This document shows positions 9,501 through 18,474 of a stretch of 64,000 nt of DNA, one piece after another (the stretch's first letter is position 1; each line of letters begins with the position of its first letter). Where the stretch lies: NCBI GenBank assembly GCA_965267505.1, contig OZ254081.1, positions 1,054,001 through 1,118,000 on the forward strand, given 5' to 3'. This stretch comes from JANQHS01 sp965267505. Lineage in GTDB: Bacteria; Bacteroidota; Bacteroidia; Cytophagales; CCMP332. Both the position numbers and the translations under genes were made by a program. Under the pieces are notes generated by a model. That model searched no databases and was not told where the DNA came from. It worked only from the letters and a program-made list of their open reading frames with translations.

Positions 9501-12500
9501 TTCCTGTCTAAGTGTCTTTGCTGCAGAAAGATCCTTAAGCTCCACCTCGAAATTGTTCTCTTCCGGCCAAACCGTAAAGGGATTGTAATTTACTCCCAAG
9601 CCCATTGGAGTCATTTTAAGAGGCATCTCTACCTCATAATAGTTCTGATCAAAATCGGTTCCAATCCTTACAAAAGCACTGATATCTCCATCCTGAGTTT
9701 GAGCAGTTGGATCATGAGCATGGAGGTACATCTCCATCTTCCCATAGTTAAGGAGATCATAGACCACGTTCTTGAAGACAGGCCTGCCAACACCTTGCTT
9801 CAGGTCTTCTACATATACCTGAAGCGACTGCTCATTTAATTGTCTTGAAACCTGCGAGGTGTTATCAAAGTCTCTGTTTACCCCTGGAGGAAGTAGGTAT
9901 GGTACTTTCTTATCCTTATTATCAGGTGTAACTATTCCATTCTCCTCAATATTTACTGTAGAGACAACTATTCTTGATTTAACGTCGTCTCCTATCTCAA
10001 TTCCATTATTGGAGGCAATATATTCCTGATCAGAAACCCGCCACTGGGCCGCCACCAATTGCAGGTCGACCATCCGTAGTACCACGGGTTGATGCCATCC
10101 GGTCATGAACATTCTCATCCAACGTATTGAATTGAATGTAAGACCTGGAGATCCTACCTGCTTAGCGAAAACTCCGTCCAGATCTCTCAGTGGAATTCTA
10201 AAAAGGTACCAACTCACATCATCTCCATTAATGTTATTGGTTACTTCATCGACTATGTATCCATTCCCTACCTGCATTTGGTCAGGGGCCAAGTCCATTC
10301 TGTAAGAAAAATAACGGTCCTGAAGATCAATATCGAAGTTCTTGTTTAGGTCTTCTTCGTCGGGGAGTGGTGTGTTTGAAGGAGTAAAAAGATTTGAGGG
10401 ATTTTGAGCCGGTGAGTTTCCTTCAAAGCCATTAAACCTTTTGTATCTGTCAAGAACGCCTGCATCAGGAACTCCGTAATCACCTTCCAGGTAGTAAACA
10501 AAGTCGTCTCCACTTGGATCATTAGCGATCTGGTTTTTTACTGAGTTGTCCAGGCCTGAATTTTGAACTCCTGAAAGGAAATCCTGGTATCCAGGAAATA
10601 TCAACTCATTGGCACTATTCAATCCATCCAATCCTATATCCTGTTGGTTTCGACCTCCTTCGGAATTATCAAATGCTCGAGTGATGTTATTTCCAACCGG
10701 CACCCGTCCCCATTCTGAATCCTGGGTACCATAAGTTGGGGGCAATCCATTCTCAAAAGCATAAAGCCCGTCCTTTAAAACATCCTCAGAAATATCTCCC
10801 AGATTAAAATATAGCTGACCCCCGGTGGTATTGTTTGTTCCTGCTGTTCCGTTGGTACCGGTAGCAACCCTTCCTCTTTCTCCTTCAATAAATGGGTCCA
10901 TCATCCAGAATTGTAGGTACTGGATATTGGCAGCATCAAAATTATTGTTGAAAGTAATGGGCCTGGTAATGCCTGCCCATTTTTCAGCCCTTCGCAAAGA
11001 ATCATAGGTTCCATCAGGTTCTACATCAATTAGTGTAGGCTCATAGTTATATGGTCCTCTTTCATTGGGATAATAAGCAAGATCTAAGGTCAGCTCATTG
11101 AAATTCACTGCCTGTCCCTGCCTCCCTGGAAACACCTCATTAAAGGCCACAGCTCTTACATAATGATTTTCAAGTTGTTCGTCCGTAATATTTGAGGGTT
11201 TTCCTCCTCCATCGCTTCGATAAAAAACATTATCAATGGTATACCAGGCTAGCCTTGCTCTATTGAAACTTTCTCCTCTTGGTTCAGTGGAATAGTAATC
11301 GGGAACCTCCAATGGAGTGGAACCCAATTTCCAGGAAACAGGCACAGAGGTGAAATCATAAGGTATCTCGGCTCCTTCAAAGTCATCAATGAAGCTATTT
11401 CCTCCTTCTCCCAACCGTTTATGAGACCCAGGAAACAGGTAGGCTGCCTCCGCGTTAAAATTGAATTTAGATGGAACTTTGGTGGATATACCCGGTACCT
11501 TGTCAATTATCTTGGTGATCAGGTCAGAATTCTTTGAAACACTATAATCCAAGCCGACCATGGTGTTTTTCGTAGGTTCATCGCCAACACTTACCCGAGT
11601 AATGATAGGCCTCTCATTCAACTGCATGATGGTCGCTCCCATCTTCATATCCCGACCTAATTTATAGTCAAATCTTCCACCAAAAAGAGATCGGGATTGG
11701 AAGTTGAATAGGTCGGCTTTTTCATACTGGATCCTCAGGTCACTACCCGAATTCAGCACACCTGTATTGGTAATATTTACTCTTCCCAGGGTATAATCCA
11801 CATTGTAGTCTTGGCCCTCTACCAGGGCAGTACTTCCAGCGAAAACTCTCACTGAACCCGGGGAAATGTTGAATCCCGGCAAATTGATTGTATTACCTGC
11901 CTCCCCCTGGTATGAGCCTACCAATCGGAATTTGTTCTTCTCGGCATCCAGCCGGGCAATGGCTCGGGCTCCGGTATACAGGGTGTCAAAAACATATTTA
12001 GATATCAGCAATTGCTCATTTTCAGGATCAAAAAAGCTTTCTAGGGTGGATCCAAACGGTTCCAGGACCGGGAAAATAATCCTACCTCTTCTGGCATCTA
12101 TTGTTACGGGTTCAAAGAGATCACCTCTCGAATTATCTATGAAGTCCCAATTTCCATCAGGCCCTGGGTCATTATTAGGGTTTAGGTTATCTACACCCAT
12201 AAGTTGAACAAGCGGTACATCCTTGGTATTGGTCCCTTCATGCAAACTGGGGTTGTCTACCCCGCTTTCGTCATCACGATAAACAACTCGCAGCTGGAAA
12301 TTATTAGGAGAGATCTGGCTTGCACCCATGGAATAGATGTTTTTCATCATCAGATCCCAGGTTGGGTTATTCAATAGAGGGCTCGAGGCCGGGCGGAGAA
12401 GTTTTAGAAATAAATTTTCCCCGTTGGAGATGTTTGGGTTTTGGATTTCCCCGACCTCGTATGCCACTCCATTTATCGTATACTCATAGGCTACTGCTAT

Positions 12501-13967
12501 GATAACATCCTGTTGGAAACTTTGATTTATTGAGATGTAACCCAGCAAAGGATGAAAGCTGAATTCTGTTGGCTGAAGTTTTCGAGCTCCTTTCAGAAAC
12601 TCATAATCCTCTCCAACCTTCATGTTGTATGTGTTTTCCATGTAATCCACCGTTGCTGTGGCCGTATTCCTTGCAGATGGGTCCCCTGCCATAGTACTAT
12701 AAATCGTATTATTCCCATTAGATGCAGGACTTGCAGGAGCGTTGTTGAAAGAAAATAATGGATTGTTTTGAACAAGGGTCTTGTCCGGATCAGCCTCAGA
12801 AATATCCGTAAATGCTATAAGGTCCCGTTGGTTGGAGGTAGTTTGCGTTCTATTCGTTATGTAAACATCTACGCGGGTGATCTGAACCCCTGAATTAATG
12901 TTTGGTAGTTGCTTGAGCCAGCGTTCATAGTTATCCCTGAAATATTGAGACAAGAAAAAATGCCTGTCTTCTTCATAATCAGATACAGGCACGTCAAAAT
13001 TTGCGGTTTGAGAGCCGCCTGAAGAGATGGTAACCGATTCGGTTTTTCCCCTTTGCTGAGAAAAAACACTGGTGACATCCAACCTTCCAAACTTCAGTTT
13101 GGTCTTGATTCCCATAAGGTTTTGTGAGCCCTGAATCAGCGTACTGGGAGGATTAAATGCAATGTTTCCCGCTTCAATGTCCTGGATTATATCCTCTTCA
13201 AACCCCTGGTAATCAAGCTTTACCCTGTTCTCGAAATCGAAACTTGATTTTGTATCCCAATTAGCGGTCAACCTTAATTTCTCTCCCACTTTTCCAATTA
13301 CATTCATCGAGATTTGCTGATCGAATTCAAAGCCTCCATTTCTTTGCTGACGGATGGGGATTGCGGGATTTTGAACCCTTTGCCAACGAGCACCAAAATT
13401 CAAGGTGACAAATCCATTGGGTCGGATATCGACAAAGTTTCCTCCAAATATTCTATCAAATGCAGGATGCAGATGAATGATTGGAATTAGCCCCCGGTCC
13501 TGTCCAAGCGGGTTATTCTCGTCGGCATTTCCTGAGATCTGGCGGAAGTAATCATCTTCCAATTCCTGGTTTCTGAAACGATAAAATTCATCGTAGGTAA
13601 GAACCGAGGGAGGCCTGAAGTCATCATCTCCAACTTTTTCATAGATGGTATAATATTTCAGACTATCGTCCAGCTCAATGGTCCTTGAAAGATTGCTAGG
13701 CATTCCCAAGTAAAGAGGTGATCGGGAGATCCTTTCGATCAAAGGAGAAGAAGTATTGTCCCTGGGGTAATAGAGGGGCTTTCGGCTTCGAACATAGGGC
13801 TGAGGCCCCGGATCGGCCGGTGCGCTTGAATCTCCTGATAGAGAATCAACATAGATCAACGTCGGACCTGCCGCAGCATATAGTTTTCCCACCGGGTTGG
13901 CCGCATACCAGCAGACACCCACAGCTACAAACAGCAGCAGCAGTTTTCTAATACTTCTTATTCCCAA
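6537..13967 (-). CDS. sprA: T9SS outer-membrane translocon SprA
   Basis: The protein has 2476 residues, the giant size expected for SprA (Sov), which forms the very large outer-membrane beta-barrel pore through which type IX substrates reach the surface. The signal peptide (RKLLLLFVAVGVCWYAA) is followed by the conserved N-terminal SprA region (IIHLHPAFDRIFGGNFVDIRP, NGFVTLNFGARWQRVQNP, KLRLTANWDTKSSFDFENRV), a long alternating beta-strand body and a C-terminal barrel ending in a Gly-rich tail. The start is TTG at 13967. The ruvA stop is in the same frame only 6 nt upstream and no ATG precedes the signal peptide, so termination-reinitiation coupling is likely. The frame is intact throughout. 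The window also encodes two likely substrates, at 2853 and 57175. Confidence 0.96.
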   Translation of the reverse strand: MGIRSIRKLLLLFVAVGVCWYAANPVGKLYAAAGPTLIYVDSLSGDSSAPADPGPQPYVRSRKPLYYPRDNTSSPLIERISRSPLYLGMPSNLSRTIELDDSLKYYTIYEKVGDDDFRPPSVLTYDEFYRFRNQELEDDYFRQISGNADENNPLGQDRGLIPIIHLHPAFDRIFGGNFVDIRPNGFVTLNFGARWQRVQNPAIPIRQQRNGGFEFDQQISMNVIGKVGEKLRLTANWDTKSSFDFENRVKLDYQGFEEDIIQDIEAGNIAFNPPSTLIQGSQNLMGIKTKLKFGRLDVTSVFSQQRGKTESVTISSGGSQTANFDVPVSDYEEDRHFFLSQYFRDNYERWLKQLPNINSGVQITRVDVYITNRTQTTSNQRDLIAFTDISEADPDKTLVQNNPLFSFNNAPASPASNGNNTIYSTMAGDPSARNTATATVDYMENTYNMKVGEDYEFLKGARKLQPTEFSFHPLLGYISINQSFQQDVIIAVAYEYTINGVAYEVGEIQNPNISNGENLFLKLLRPASSPLLNNPTWDLMMKNIYSMGASQISPNNFQLRVVYRDDESGVDNPSLHEGTNTKDVPLVQLMGVDNLNPNNDPGPDGNWDFIDNSRGDLFEPVTIDARRGRIIFPVLEPFGSTLESFFDPENEQLLISKYVFDTLYTGARAIARLDAEKNKFRLVGSYQGEAGNTINLPGFNISPGSVRVFAGSTALVEGQDYNVDYTLGRVNITNTGVLNSGSDLRIQYEKADLFNFQSRSLFGGRFDYKLGRDMKMGATIMQLNERPIITRVSVGDEPTKNTMVGLDYSVSKNSDLITKIIDKVPGISTKVPSKFNFNAEAAYLFPGSHKRLGEGGNSFIDDFEGAEIPYDFTSVPVSWKLGSTPLEVPDYYSTEPRGESFNRARLAWYTIDNVFYRSDGGGKPSNITDEQLENHYVRAVAFNEVFPGRQGQAVNFNELTLDLAYYPNERGPYNYEPTLIDVEPDGTYDSLRRAEKWAGITRPITFNNNFDAANIQYLQFWMMDPFIEGERGRVATGTNGTAGTNNTTGGQLYFNLGDISEDVLKDGLYAFENGLPPTYGTQDSEWGRVPVGNNITRAFDNSEGGRNQQDIGLDGLNSANELIFPGYQDFLSGVQNSGLDNSVKNQIANDPSGDDFVYYLEGDYGVPDAGVLDRYKRFNGFEGNSPAQNPSNLFTPSNTPLPDEEDLNKNFDIDLQDRYFSYRMDLAPDQMQVGNGYIVDEVTNNINGDDVSWYLFRIPLRDLDGVFAKQVGSPGLTFNSIRWMRMFMTGWHQPVVLRMVDLQLVAAQWRVSDQEYIASNNGIEIGDDVKSRIVVSTVNIEENGIVTPDNKDKKVPYLLPPGVNRDFDNTSQVSRQLNEQSLQVYVEDLKQGVGRPVFKNVVYDLLNYGKMEMYLHAHDPTAQTQDGDISAFVRIGTDFDQNYYEVEMPLKMTPMGLGVNYNPFTVWPEENNFEVELKDLSAAKTLRQERNARFNNDPSLDLNSYEYRKGKYNIRVVGRPDMSDVLVVMLGVRNNFLEGESRDETKSAYVWFNELRVSDFIKNEGWAATARLNTKVADFATVAASGKVVSPGFGQISDRISDRSRQWETQYDVQSNMNLDKFLGPKSGVKVPFFVRYENKKVTPIFDPLDPDVRLKDKLAVIEENSGKEAADDYDQKVVTRNKVKSFRFSNVKKVKTKASSKPKIYDVENFSLSAGYSETNRSSATVATYRKINQTFGVGYNFSAKPKNIQPLKKTKKMKSKWFRLIKDFNLTPFPSSYTVRWDLNRDYTKTQNRNANLETTNMPILYQKFFNFNRTYALRWNLTKSISINYNSKVRAIIDEPDGEPNAGVYRDQVLKEIQNLGRMVNYDQTIAANYAIPLGKIPLLDWTNADLNYNVNYRWKAASREVASLGNSIQNQQKIALTGKVDFRKLYHKSKFLKNIESPRRRPAARGKSKPAPKKNENDTTKKKKPPPEFKGIKSVLRLLMLVKSANINYSVQRSTFLPGYMPNVDVFGLQQSYTDPATGINSFNAPGWPFILGDQDPGIRQTAANNGWLTRDQNFFNQFTQSRTEALTMRIAAEPIKNFRIQLDFNRTRTDNYTELYRYNLGGIDSLLGYTEPGFSAGNGLQPSHSWSYSISIISIGTAFSPLVPDRTDVTEVFQAFERNREPIRDQLDALNPNGAGYSLNSQDVLIPAFFYAYTNQDISRVDGAPYPKIPLPNWRIDFSGLSKLAMFKKKFSSINIKHQYSSKYLVANNGTRTAYINENVDWTNFDGPYPWASQKELINDSLGSVYIPVYNITGVSITERFSPLIGIDFRTKTKMSGSIAYNRTRTLGLAIDNTQITEDVRSDWVVSFGYTKKGMKLPFKSKGRNIILKNDVTFRVQFTFSDSENLQRLIEENSVVASGNTLIQFRPTVEYVVNKRLSVQGYFERNINTPKISTSYKNSSTQFGIQVRFSLAGAPGGGGTGGAAGGR

Positions 13968-13973
13968 AAACTG

Positions 13974-14564
13974 TTAAGAAGACTTTAAAACCCATTTTAT
14001 TACCTCCTCTAGGGAGGTCTCAGGCCCCATCTCCTTTAAGGCCTGAACTATACCCTTTTCGGCTGCAGATCTCGCGAAGCCCAGGGTAATTAAGGCAGAT
14101 AACGCTTCTTCACGCAGGGTATTGTTTATTGTTGGAGGAATATTTCCGCTTTCCTGACCAGCAATTTCTCCTAGTTTATCCTTTAACTCCAATACTATTC
14201 TTTCGGCTGTTTTTAAGCCTATTCCTTTTACCGATTTTATGGTTGCCACATCCCCTCCTGCAACTGCATTTCCGAGCTCTTCCGGAGAGAGGGAAGAAAG
14301 GATTACAAGGGCTGTATTTGGCCCTACTCCGTTTATCCCGATTAATTGAATGAATGTCTCTTTTTCCTGCTCCGTTTTAAACCCGTATAGGACCTGAACA
14401 TCCTCCCTGACGTGGAAATAAGTGAAGATCTTTACTTCACCCTCATTGGGAAGGGCAGAAAAGGTTTGCAGGCTTATTTTGATCTCGTATCCTACTCCGT
14501 TGGCTTCAACCCAGATATAACCTCCAGTCTTTCTCTCCAGGTTTCCCTTTATGTATCCTATCAT
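13974..14564 (-). CDS. ruvA: Holliday junction branch migration protein RuvA
   Basis: This 196-residue protein has the standard three-domain layout: an N-terminal OB fold (MIGYIKGNLERKTGGYIWVEANGVGYEI), tandem helix-hairpin-helix motifs (IGINGVGPNTALVILS and VKGIGLKTAERIVLELKDKL) and a C-terminal RuvB-binding domain (ALITLGFARSAAEKGI). It forms the tetramer that loads RuvB on Holliday junctions. It overlaps the upstream malic enzyme gene by 4 nt and its stop lies 6 nt before the sprA TTG start, so all three are probably co-translated from one message. Confidence 0.97.
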   Translation of the reverse strand: MIGYIKGNLERKTGGYIWVEANGVGYEIKISLQTFSALPNEGEVKIFTYFHVREDVQVLYGFKTEQEKETFIQLIGINGVGPNTALVILSSLSPEELGNAVAGGDVATIKSVKGIGLKTAERIVLELKDKLGEIAGQESGNIPPTINNTLREEALSALITLGFARSAAEKGIVQALKEMGPETSLEEVIKWVLKSS

Positions 14565-16828
14565 TTTTGACCTTTTTGCTGGGCATCAAGAATCCCAACA
14601 GCTACCATGTTTACAATCTCCCTTACTGAACTACTTCTTTGAAGAATTTGGACTGGTTTCTTCATCCCCATTAGAATTGGACCTAAGCTTTCCATTCCTC
14701 CCAATTCATTTAAAAGGTTATAAGCAATATTCCCTGAAGCCAGCCCTGGAAAGATCAATGTATTAGCCCCTTTTTCAGCAATTTTTGAAAAAGGATGATG
14801 TTTTTTCTGGATTTGAGGTGAAACAGCTATATGAGCTTGAAATTCTCCATCCAGCTCCAAATCCGGATACGCTTTCCAAGCCTTTTTCAATGCTTCCTGC
14901 ATCTTTGATGGGGTACTTCCTGAGGAGGATCCAAAGTTCGAATAGGACAACAAGGCTATCCTTGGTTCAATTCCAAAAGCTCGAATAGTCTCCGCGGCTA
15001 AGCCAATAACGCTTACAATTGCATCGGAATCGGGTTCCCGATTTATCGTGGTATCCGCAAAAAAGTATAGGCCTTTTGGTCCCATCATGGCATACATTCC
15101 CGCTACCTTACCGTTCTCTTTGGCAGAACCAATCACCTCTAAGGCCGGTCTGATACATTTGGGATATTCCCGGTTCATACCGGAGATCATCAGATCTGCC
15201 TCTCCCAATTCCACCATAGCTGAAGCGAAATAATTCCTTTCCCTCATCAATCTTTTAGCAGAGTAAAGGGTCAATCCCTTTCTTTTCCTTTTCTGATAGA
15301 GCATTTCGCCATACTCTTCCATTTTCTTAGGAGCCGCATGTGGATCAATGATCTTACACTTAAGGTTGATCCCATGCTCATCCATAAGTTTTTTTACGAG
15401 CTCAACATTCCCCAATAAAATGGGTATCCCTATTTCCTCTTCAGCAACTATTCTGGCTGCTTTTAGGATCTTAATGTTATCCGCTTCGGCAAATACAACT
15501 CTTTTTGGTTCTTTTTTGGCCTGATTGATTATTCTGATAATCAACCTTTGATCAACTCCAAGTCTATTCAGGAGCTCCTGCTCATAGACATTCCAATCTT
15601 TGATCTTCTTTTTAGCTACCCCTGAATCCATTGCAGCTTTGGCTATAGCAGGCGGGATTCTTGTGATCAAACGTGGATCCAAGGGTTTCGGGATCAGGTA
15701 ATCCGGACCGAACTCCAGGATCTTTTCCTTGTAGGCTTTCCTTACGATCTCTGGTACAGCATCCTTTGCAAGGCTTGCTATGGCTTCCACCGTAGCGAGC
15801 TTCATCTCTTCGTTTATCTCTGTAGCTCTCACATCCAAGGCTCCTCTGAAAATGAAAGGAAACCCAAGGACATTATTTACTTGATTGGGGTGGTCAGACC
15901 TTCCCGTAGCAACGATGGCATCGGGCCTTGTTTTCTTGGCCAGATCGAAATCAATTTCCGGAGTAGGATTTGCCAAAGCAAAGATGATTGGATTCTTGGC
16001 CATGGATTTTATCATGGCTGGCTTGAGAATATTCCCAACGGACAATCCAAGGAACATATCAGCTCCAACCAAGGCTTCCTTTAGGGTGTTGATCTTTCGG
16101 GAGGTAGCGTGCTTGGCTTTCACCTCATCAAGATTCTTTCTGGACTTATTGATCACACCCTTGCTGTCAAGCAAGACTATATTCTTAGGATCAGCACCCA
16201 TCTCTATGATCAGGTTCAAGCAGGAAATAGCAGCAGCACCTGCCCCATTTACAACGATCTTGATCTTTGAGATCTTTTTCTTGGATAGTTCCAGGGCATT
16301 AACGAGAGCGGCAGAAGCGATGATAGCTGTTCCATGCTGATCATCGTGCATTACAGGGATCTTCATTGATCTCCTTAGTTCCTGCTCGATATAAAAAGCC
16401 TCGGGGGCTTTGATATCTTCCAGGTTGATCCCTCCAAAAGTTGGTTCAAGAGATTTTACTATTTCTACAAACTTCTTGGGATCCTTTTCATCAATCTCGA
16501 TGTCAAAAACATCAATTCCAGCAAACTTTTTGAACAACACCCCTTTTCCTTCCATAACAGGCTTGGAGGCTTCAGGGCCTATATTACCCAAGCCTAAAAC
16601 AGCGGTACCATTTGAAATTACCCCAACAAGGTTTCCCTTGGCGGTATAATCGTAAACCTTGTCCTTTTTCTTTTCGATCTCCTTGCAGGGTTCAGCAACT
16701 CCTGGTGAATATGCCAGTGCAAGGTCAAGCTGAGATCCTAAGGGCTTGGTAGGTACTACTTCTATCTTTCCGGGTTGACCCTGCTGGTGATAATTCAGGG
16801 CATCTTCCTTGCGAATATTAATGGACAT
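14561..16828 (-). CDS. maeB: NADP-dependent malic enzyme with phosphotransacetylase-like domain
   Basis: The protein has 755 residues, the length of the MaeB class. Residues 1 to about 420 form the malic enzyme: AYSPGVAEPC, the metal-site segment MHDDQHGTAIIASAALVNAL, and the dinucleotide-binding VVNGAGAAAISC. From about 430 onward it resembles phosphate acetyltransferase (KRVVFAEADNIKILKAARI, MYAMMGPKGLYFFADTTIN, LSYSNFGSSSG). In characterised MaeB proteins this second domain is regulatory and binds acetyl-CoA rather than acting as an enzyme. It oxidatively decarboxylates malate to pyruvate and yields NADPH. It overlaps ruvA by 4 nt. Confidence 0.94.
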   Translation of the reverse strand: MSINIRKEDALNYHQQGQPGKIEVVPTKPLGSQLDLALAYSPGVAEPCKEIEKKKDKVYDYTAKGNLVGVISNGTAVLGLGNIGPEASKPVMEGKGVLFKKFAGIDVFDIEIDEKDPKKFVEIVKSLEPTFGGINLEDIKAPEAFYIEQELRRSMKIPVMHDDQHGTAIIASAALVNALELSKKKISKIKIVVNGAGAAAISCLNLIIEMGADPKNIVLLDSKGVINKSRKNLDEVKAKHATSRKINTLKEALVGADMFLGLSVGNILKPAMIKSMAKNPIIFALANPTPEIDFDLAKKTRPDAIVATGRSDHPNQVNNVLGFPFIFRGALDVRATEINEEMKLATVEAIASLAKDAVPEIVRKAYKEKILEFGPDYLIPKPLDPRLITRIPPAIAKAAMDSGVAKKKIKDWNVYEQELLNRLGVDQRLIIRIINQAKKEPKRVVFAEADNIKILKAARIVAEEEIGIPILLGNVELVKKLMDEHGINLKCKIIDPHAAPKKMEEYGEMLYQKRKRKGLTLYSAKRLMRERNYFASAMVELGEADLMISGMNREYPKCIRPALEVIGSAKENGKVAGMYAMMGPKGLYFFADTTINREPDSDAIVSVIGLAAETIRAFGIEPRIALLSYSNFGSSSGSTPSKMQEALKKAWKAYPDLELDGEFQAHIAVSPQIQKKHHPFSKIAEKGANTLIFPGLASGNIAYNLLNELGGMESLGPILMGMKKPVQILQRSSSVREIVNMVAVGILDAQQKGQK

Positions 16829-16876
16829 GCTTGCCTGCGTTAAGGCACAAATCTAATCCCTTTTCAAGGATTATTT

Positions 16877-17944
16877 TCAGGGTTTGAAGGTATATAATTC
16901 GGCTTCCAATTCTCTCATGAAATGGCGCTTGATCTTATTGGGGGCATATAGGAATGCTTCTATGTAATAGAGCCTTTCCCCTTTAGGATCTGTCATGACA
17001 AATGATAAAAAAGGTCCCCCTCTTAAAAAGTTCTTCAGCCTCCACAAACCCCTTAATTCCTTGGCATAATTGCCGTTGAAAGAAACGGTTCTTTCTACAA
17101 CAGGGAGGTAGCGTTGGTCGGTGGTCATATAGCTGCTGGTATCGATCTGCCCGGATCCAAAAAGGTAGTTCCTTCCGATCTCATCTCTCCAGGCCACTAT
17201 TGAATCTACATGAAACTGATTCTCAGAGACATAAGGTTTACTAGCTATGAATATGTTTCTGAAAAGATCATTTCCCAATTGGCTTAACCATAAGAAGTCT
17301 TTCTCCTGTTTGGCTATCTCAAATCCAAATGGTACTCTCAGCTTATATCCAAAATTGTCTTTCATTCCCTTTGATAGGGTTTTTTGCTCCTTGGCCTCAT
17401 AGATCTCCCGGGTAATTCTGCCACGTTCCCTTTGATTGAAGAACTCTGTTAGTTCCCCACAATTCTTCCTGATCTTTGAGATGAGATCATTGGGATCCTT
17501 TCCAAAAATGTAAACACTGTATTGGTCGGTGGCGAATTCATCCTTTCTGACAAACCTGTATTCATCGGACCCTTCCTCAACACTTTTTATGGATTCTTCA
17601 CTAAACCATGTTCTCATCAAATCAGATGAAGGGCTTTTGGAATCAAAGGTTGCAGCAACAATAATGTTGCTGGTATTTCTAAGAAGTCCTTCAAAACTTC
17701 CCGGGGCTACGATCCGTAGCTTAAAAAGTGCCTCTGCCTGGGGTAACCCGGGAAATACCTGACGGAAACATTTATCAATCTCTCTACCAAGAGAATCCTG
17801 ATAGAGTGCCGTATCCATTACAAGGAGGATCTCACCATAAGCTCCCGTGCTCTTTTTCCTCAAATTGAGACTTTTCTCTTGTTCCTCTGTGCAAGAGGAG
17901 AAAAGAATTGAGAATAGGAAAAGAGAAAAAAGGAAAGATCTCAT
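16877..17944 (-). CDS. DUF4837 family lipoprotein
   Basis: This 355-residue protein has a lipoprotein signal peptide (LFSILFSSC, lipidated C18). The mature part matches my recollection of the DUF4837 family of Bacteroidota: STGAYGEILLVMD, PGLPQAEALFKLRIV and a C-terminal MTDPKGERLYYIEAF followed by HFMRELEAELYTF. The function is unknown. It is predicted to sit in the periplasmic leaflet or outer membrane. It overlaps the upstream thioredoxin-like gene by 4 nt and is separated from maeB by 48 nt. Confidence 0.8.
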   Translation of the reverse strand: MRSFLFSLFLFSILFSSCTEEQEKSLNLRKKSTGAYGEILLVMDTALYQDSLGREIDKCFRQVFPGLPQAEALFKLRIVAPGSFEGLLRNTSNIIVAATFDSKSPSSDLMRTWFSEESIKSVEEGSDEYRFVRKDEFATDQYSVYIFGKDPNDLISKIRKNCGELTEFFNQRERGRITREIYEAKEQKTLSKGMKDNFGYKLRVPFGFEIAKQEKDFLWLSQLGNDLFRNIFIASKPYVSENQFHVDSIVAWRDEIGRNYLFGSGQIDTSSYMTTDQRYLPVVERTVSFNGNYAKELRGLWRLKNFLRGGPFLSFVMTDPKGERLYYIEAFLYAPNKIKRHFMRELEAELYTFKP

Positions 17945-18474
17945 TCCTCCAAGTAGGATTCTATTTCATCCATTTTATCATCGGTGTAAGCACCCTGAGT
18001 CCTATAGAGGATCTTTCCATTCTCATCTATCACAAAAAAATAGGGCTCGCTTGGTTCGTCCATTTTCAGTTGCGAACGAATATCCTTCACTTCTCCGGAA
18101 AACAATGCAATATGGGGATGCAAGGATGGGTCTATTCCCTCCTTCATTTCCTTCTCGATTTTTCCGCTGACCTTTTTTGCTATTCCCTGAAGCATGGGAA
18201 TGAAATAAATATTGCCTTCAAACGGGTCTGAAGGGATCAATCCACTTTGAGGAGGATTAATAAACCTTGTATAGGCAGGTTGAAACCAAGCTCTAAGGTC
18301 CTCATCAGCCTTTTTTGAATAGGCAAATCCCAAAAGGGATATTTTTCCTTTTAAATCTTCCGGGACCTTTACAGCCTTGTCCTCTAAGCTCTTGGCCTCG
18401 AAGGAGGGAAAAAAATCCTGAGCAGAGCAAAAAGCTACTGTTAGCAGGAATGCTGGAATCAAGAATAATCTCAT
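17941..18474 (-). CDS. Exported thioredoxin-fold protein lacking catalytic cysteines
   Basis: This 177-residue protein has a signal peptide (LIPAFLLTVAFCSAQ). The rest reads like a thioredoxin-like or ATP10-like fold: an opening FPSFEAKSLEDKAV, a central strand GKISLLGFAYS and a C-terminal PYFFVIDENGKILYRTQGAYTDDK, as at the end of TlpA and Prx folds. The only cysteine is in the signal peptide, so it cannot do thiol-disulfide exchange. It overlaps both neighbours by 4 nt and must be co-translated with the ABC permease-peptidase fusion and the DUF4837 lipoprotein. A chaperone or scaffold role is a guess. Confidence 0.55.
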   Translation of the reverse strand: MRLFLIPAFLLTVAFCSAQDFFPSFEAKSLEDKAVKVPEDLKGKISLLGFAYSKKADEDLRAWFQPAYTRFINPPQSGLIPSDPFEGNIYFIPMLQGIAKKVSGKIEKEMKEGIDPSLHPHIALFSGEVKDIRSQLKMDEPSEPYFFVIDENGKILYRTQGAYTDDKMDEIESYLEE

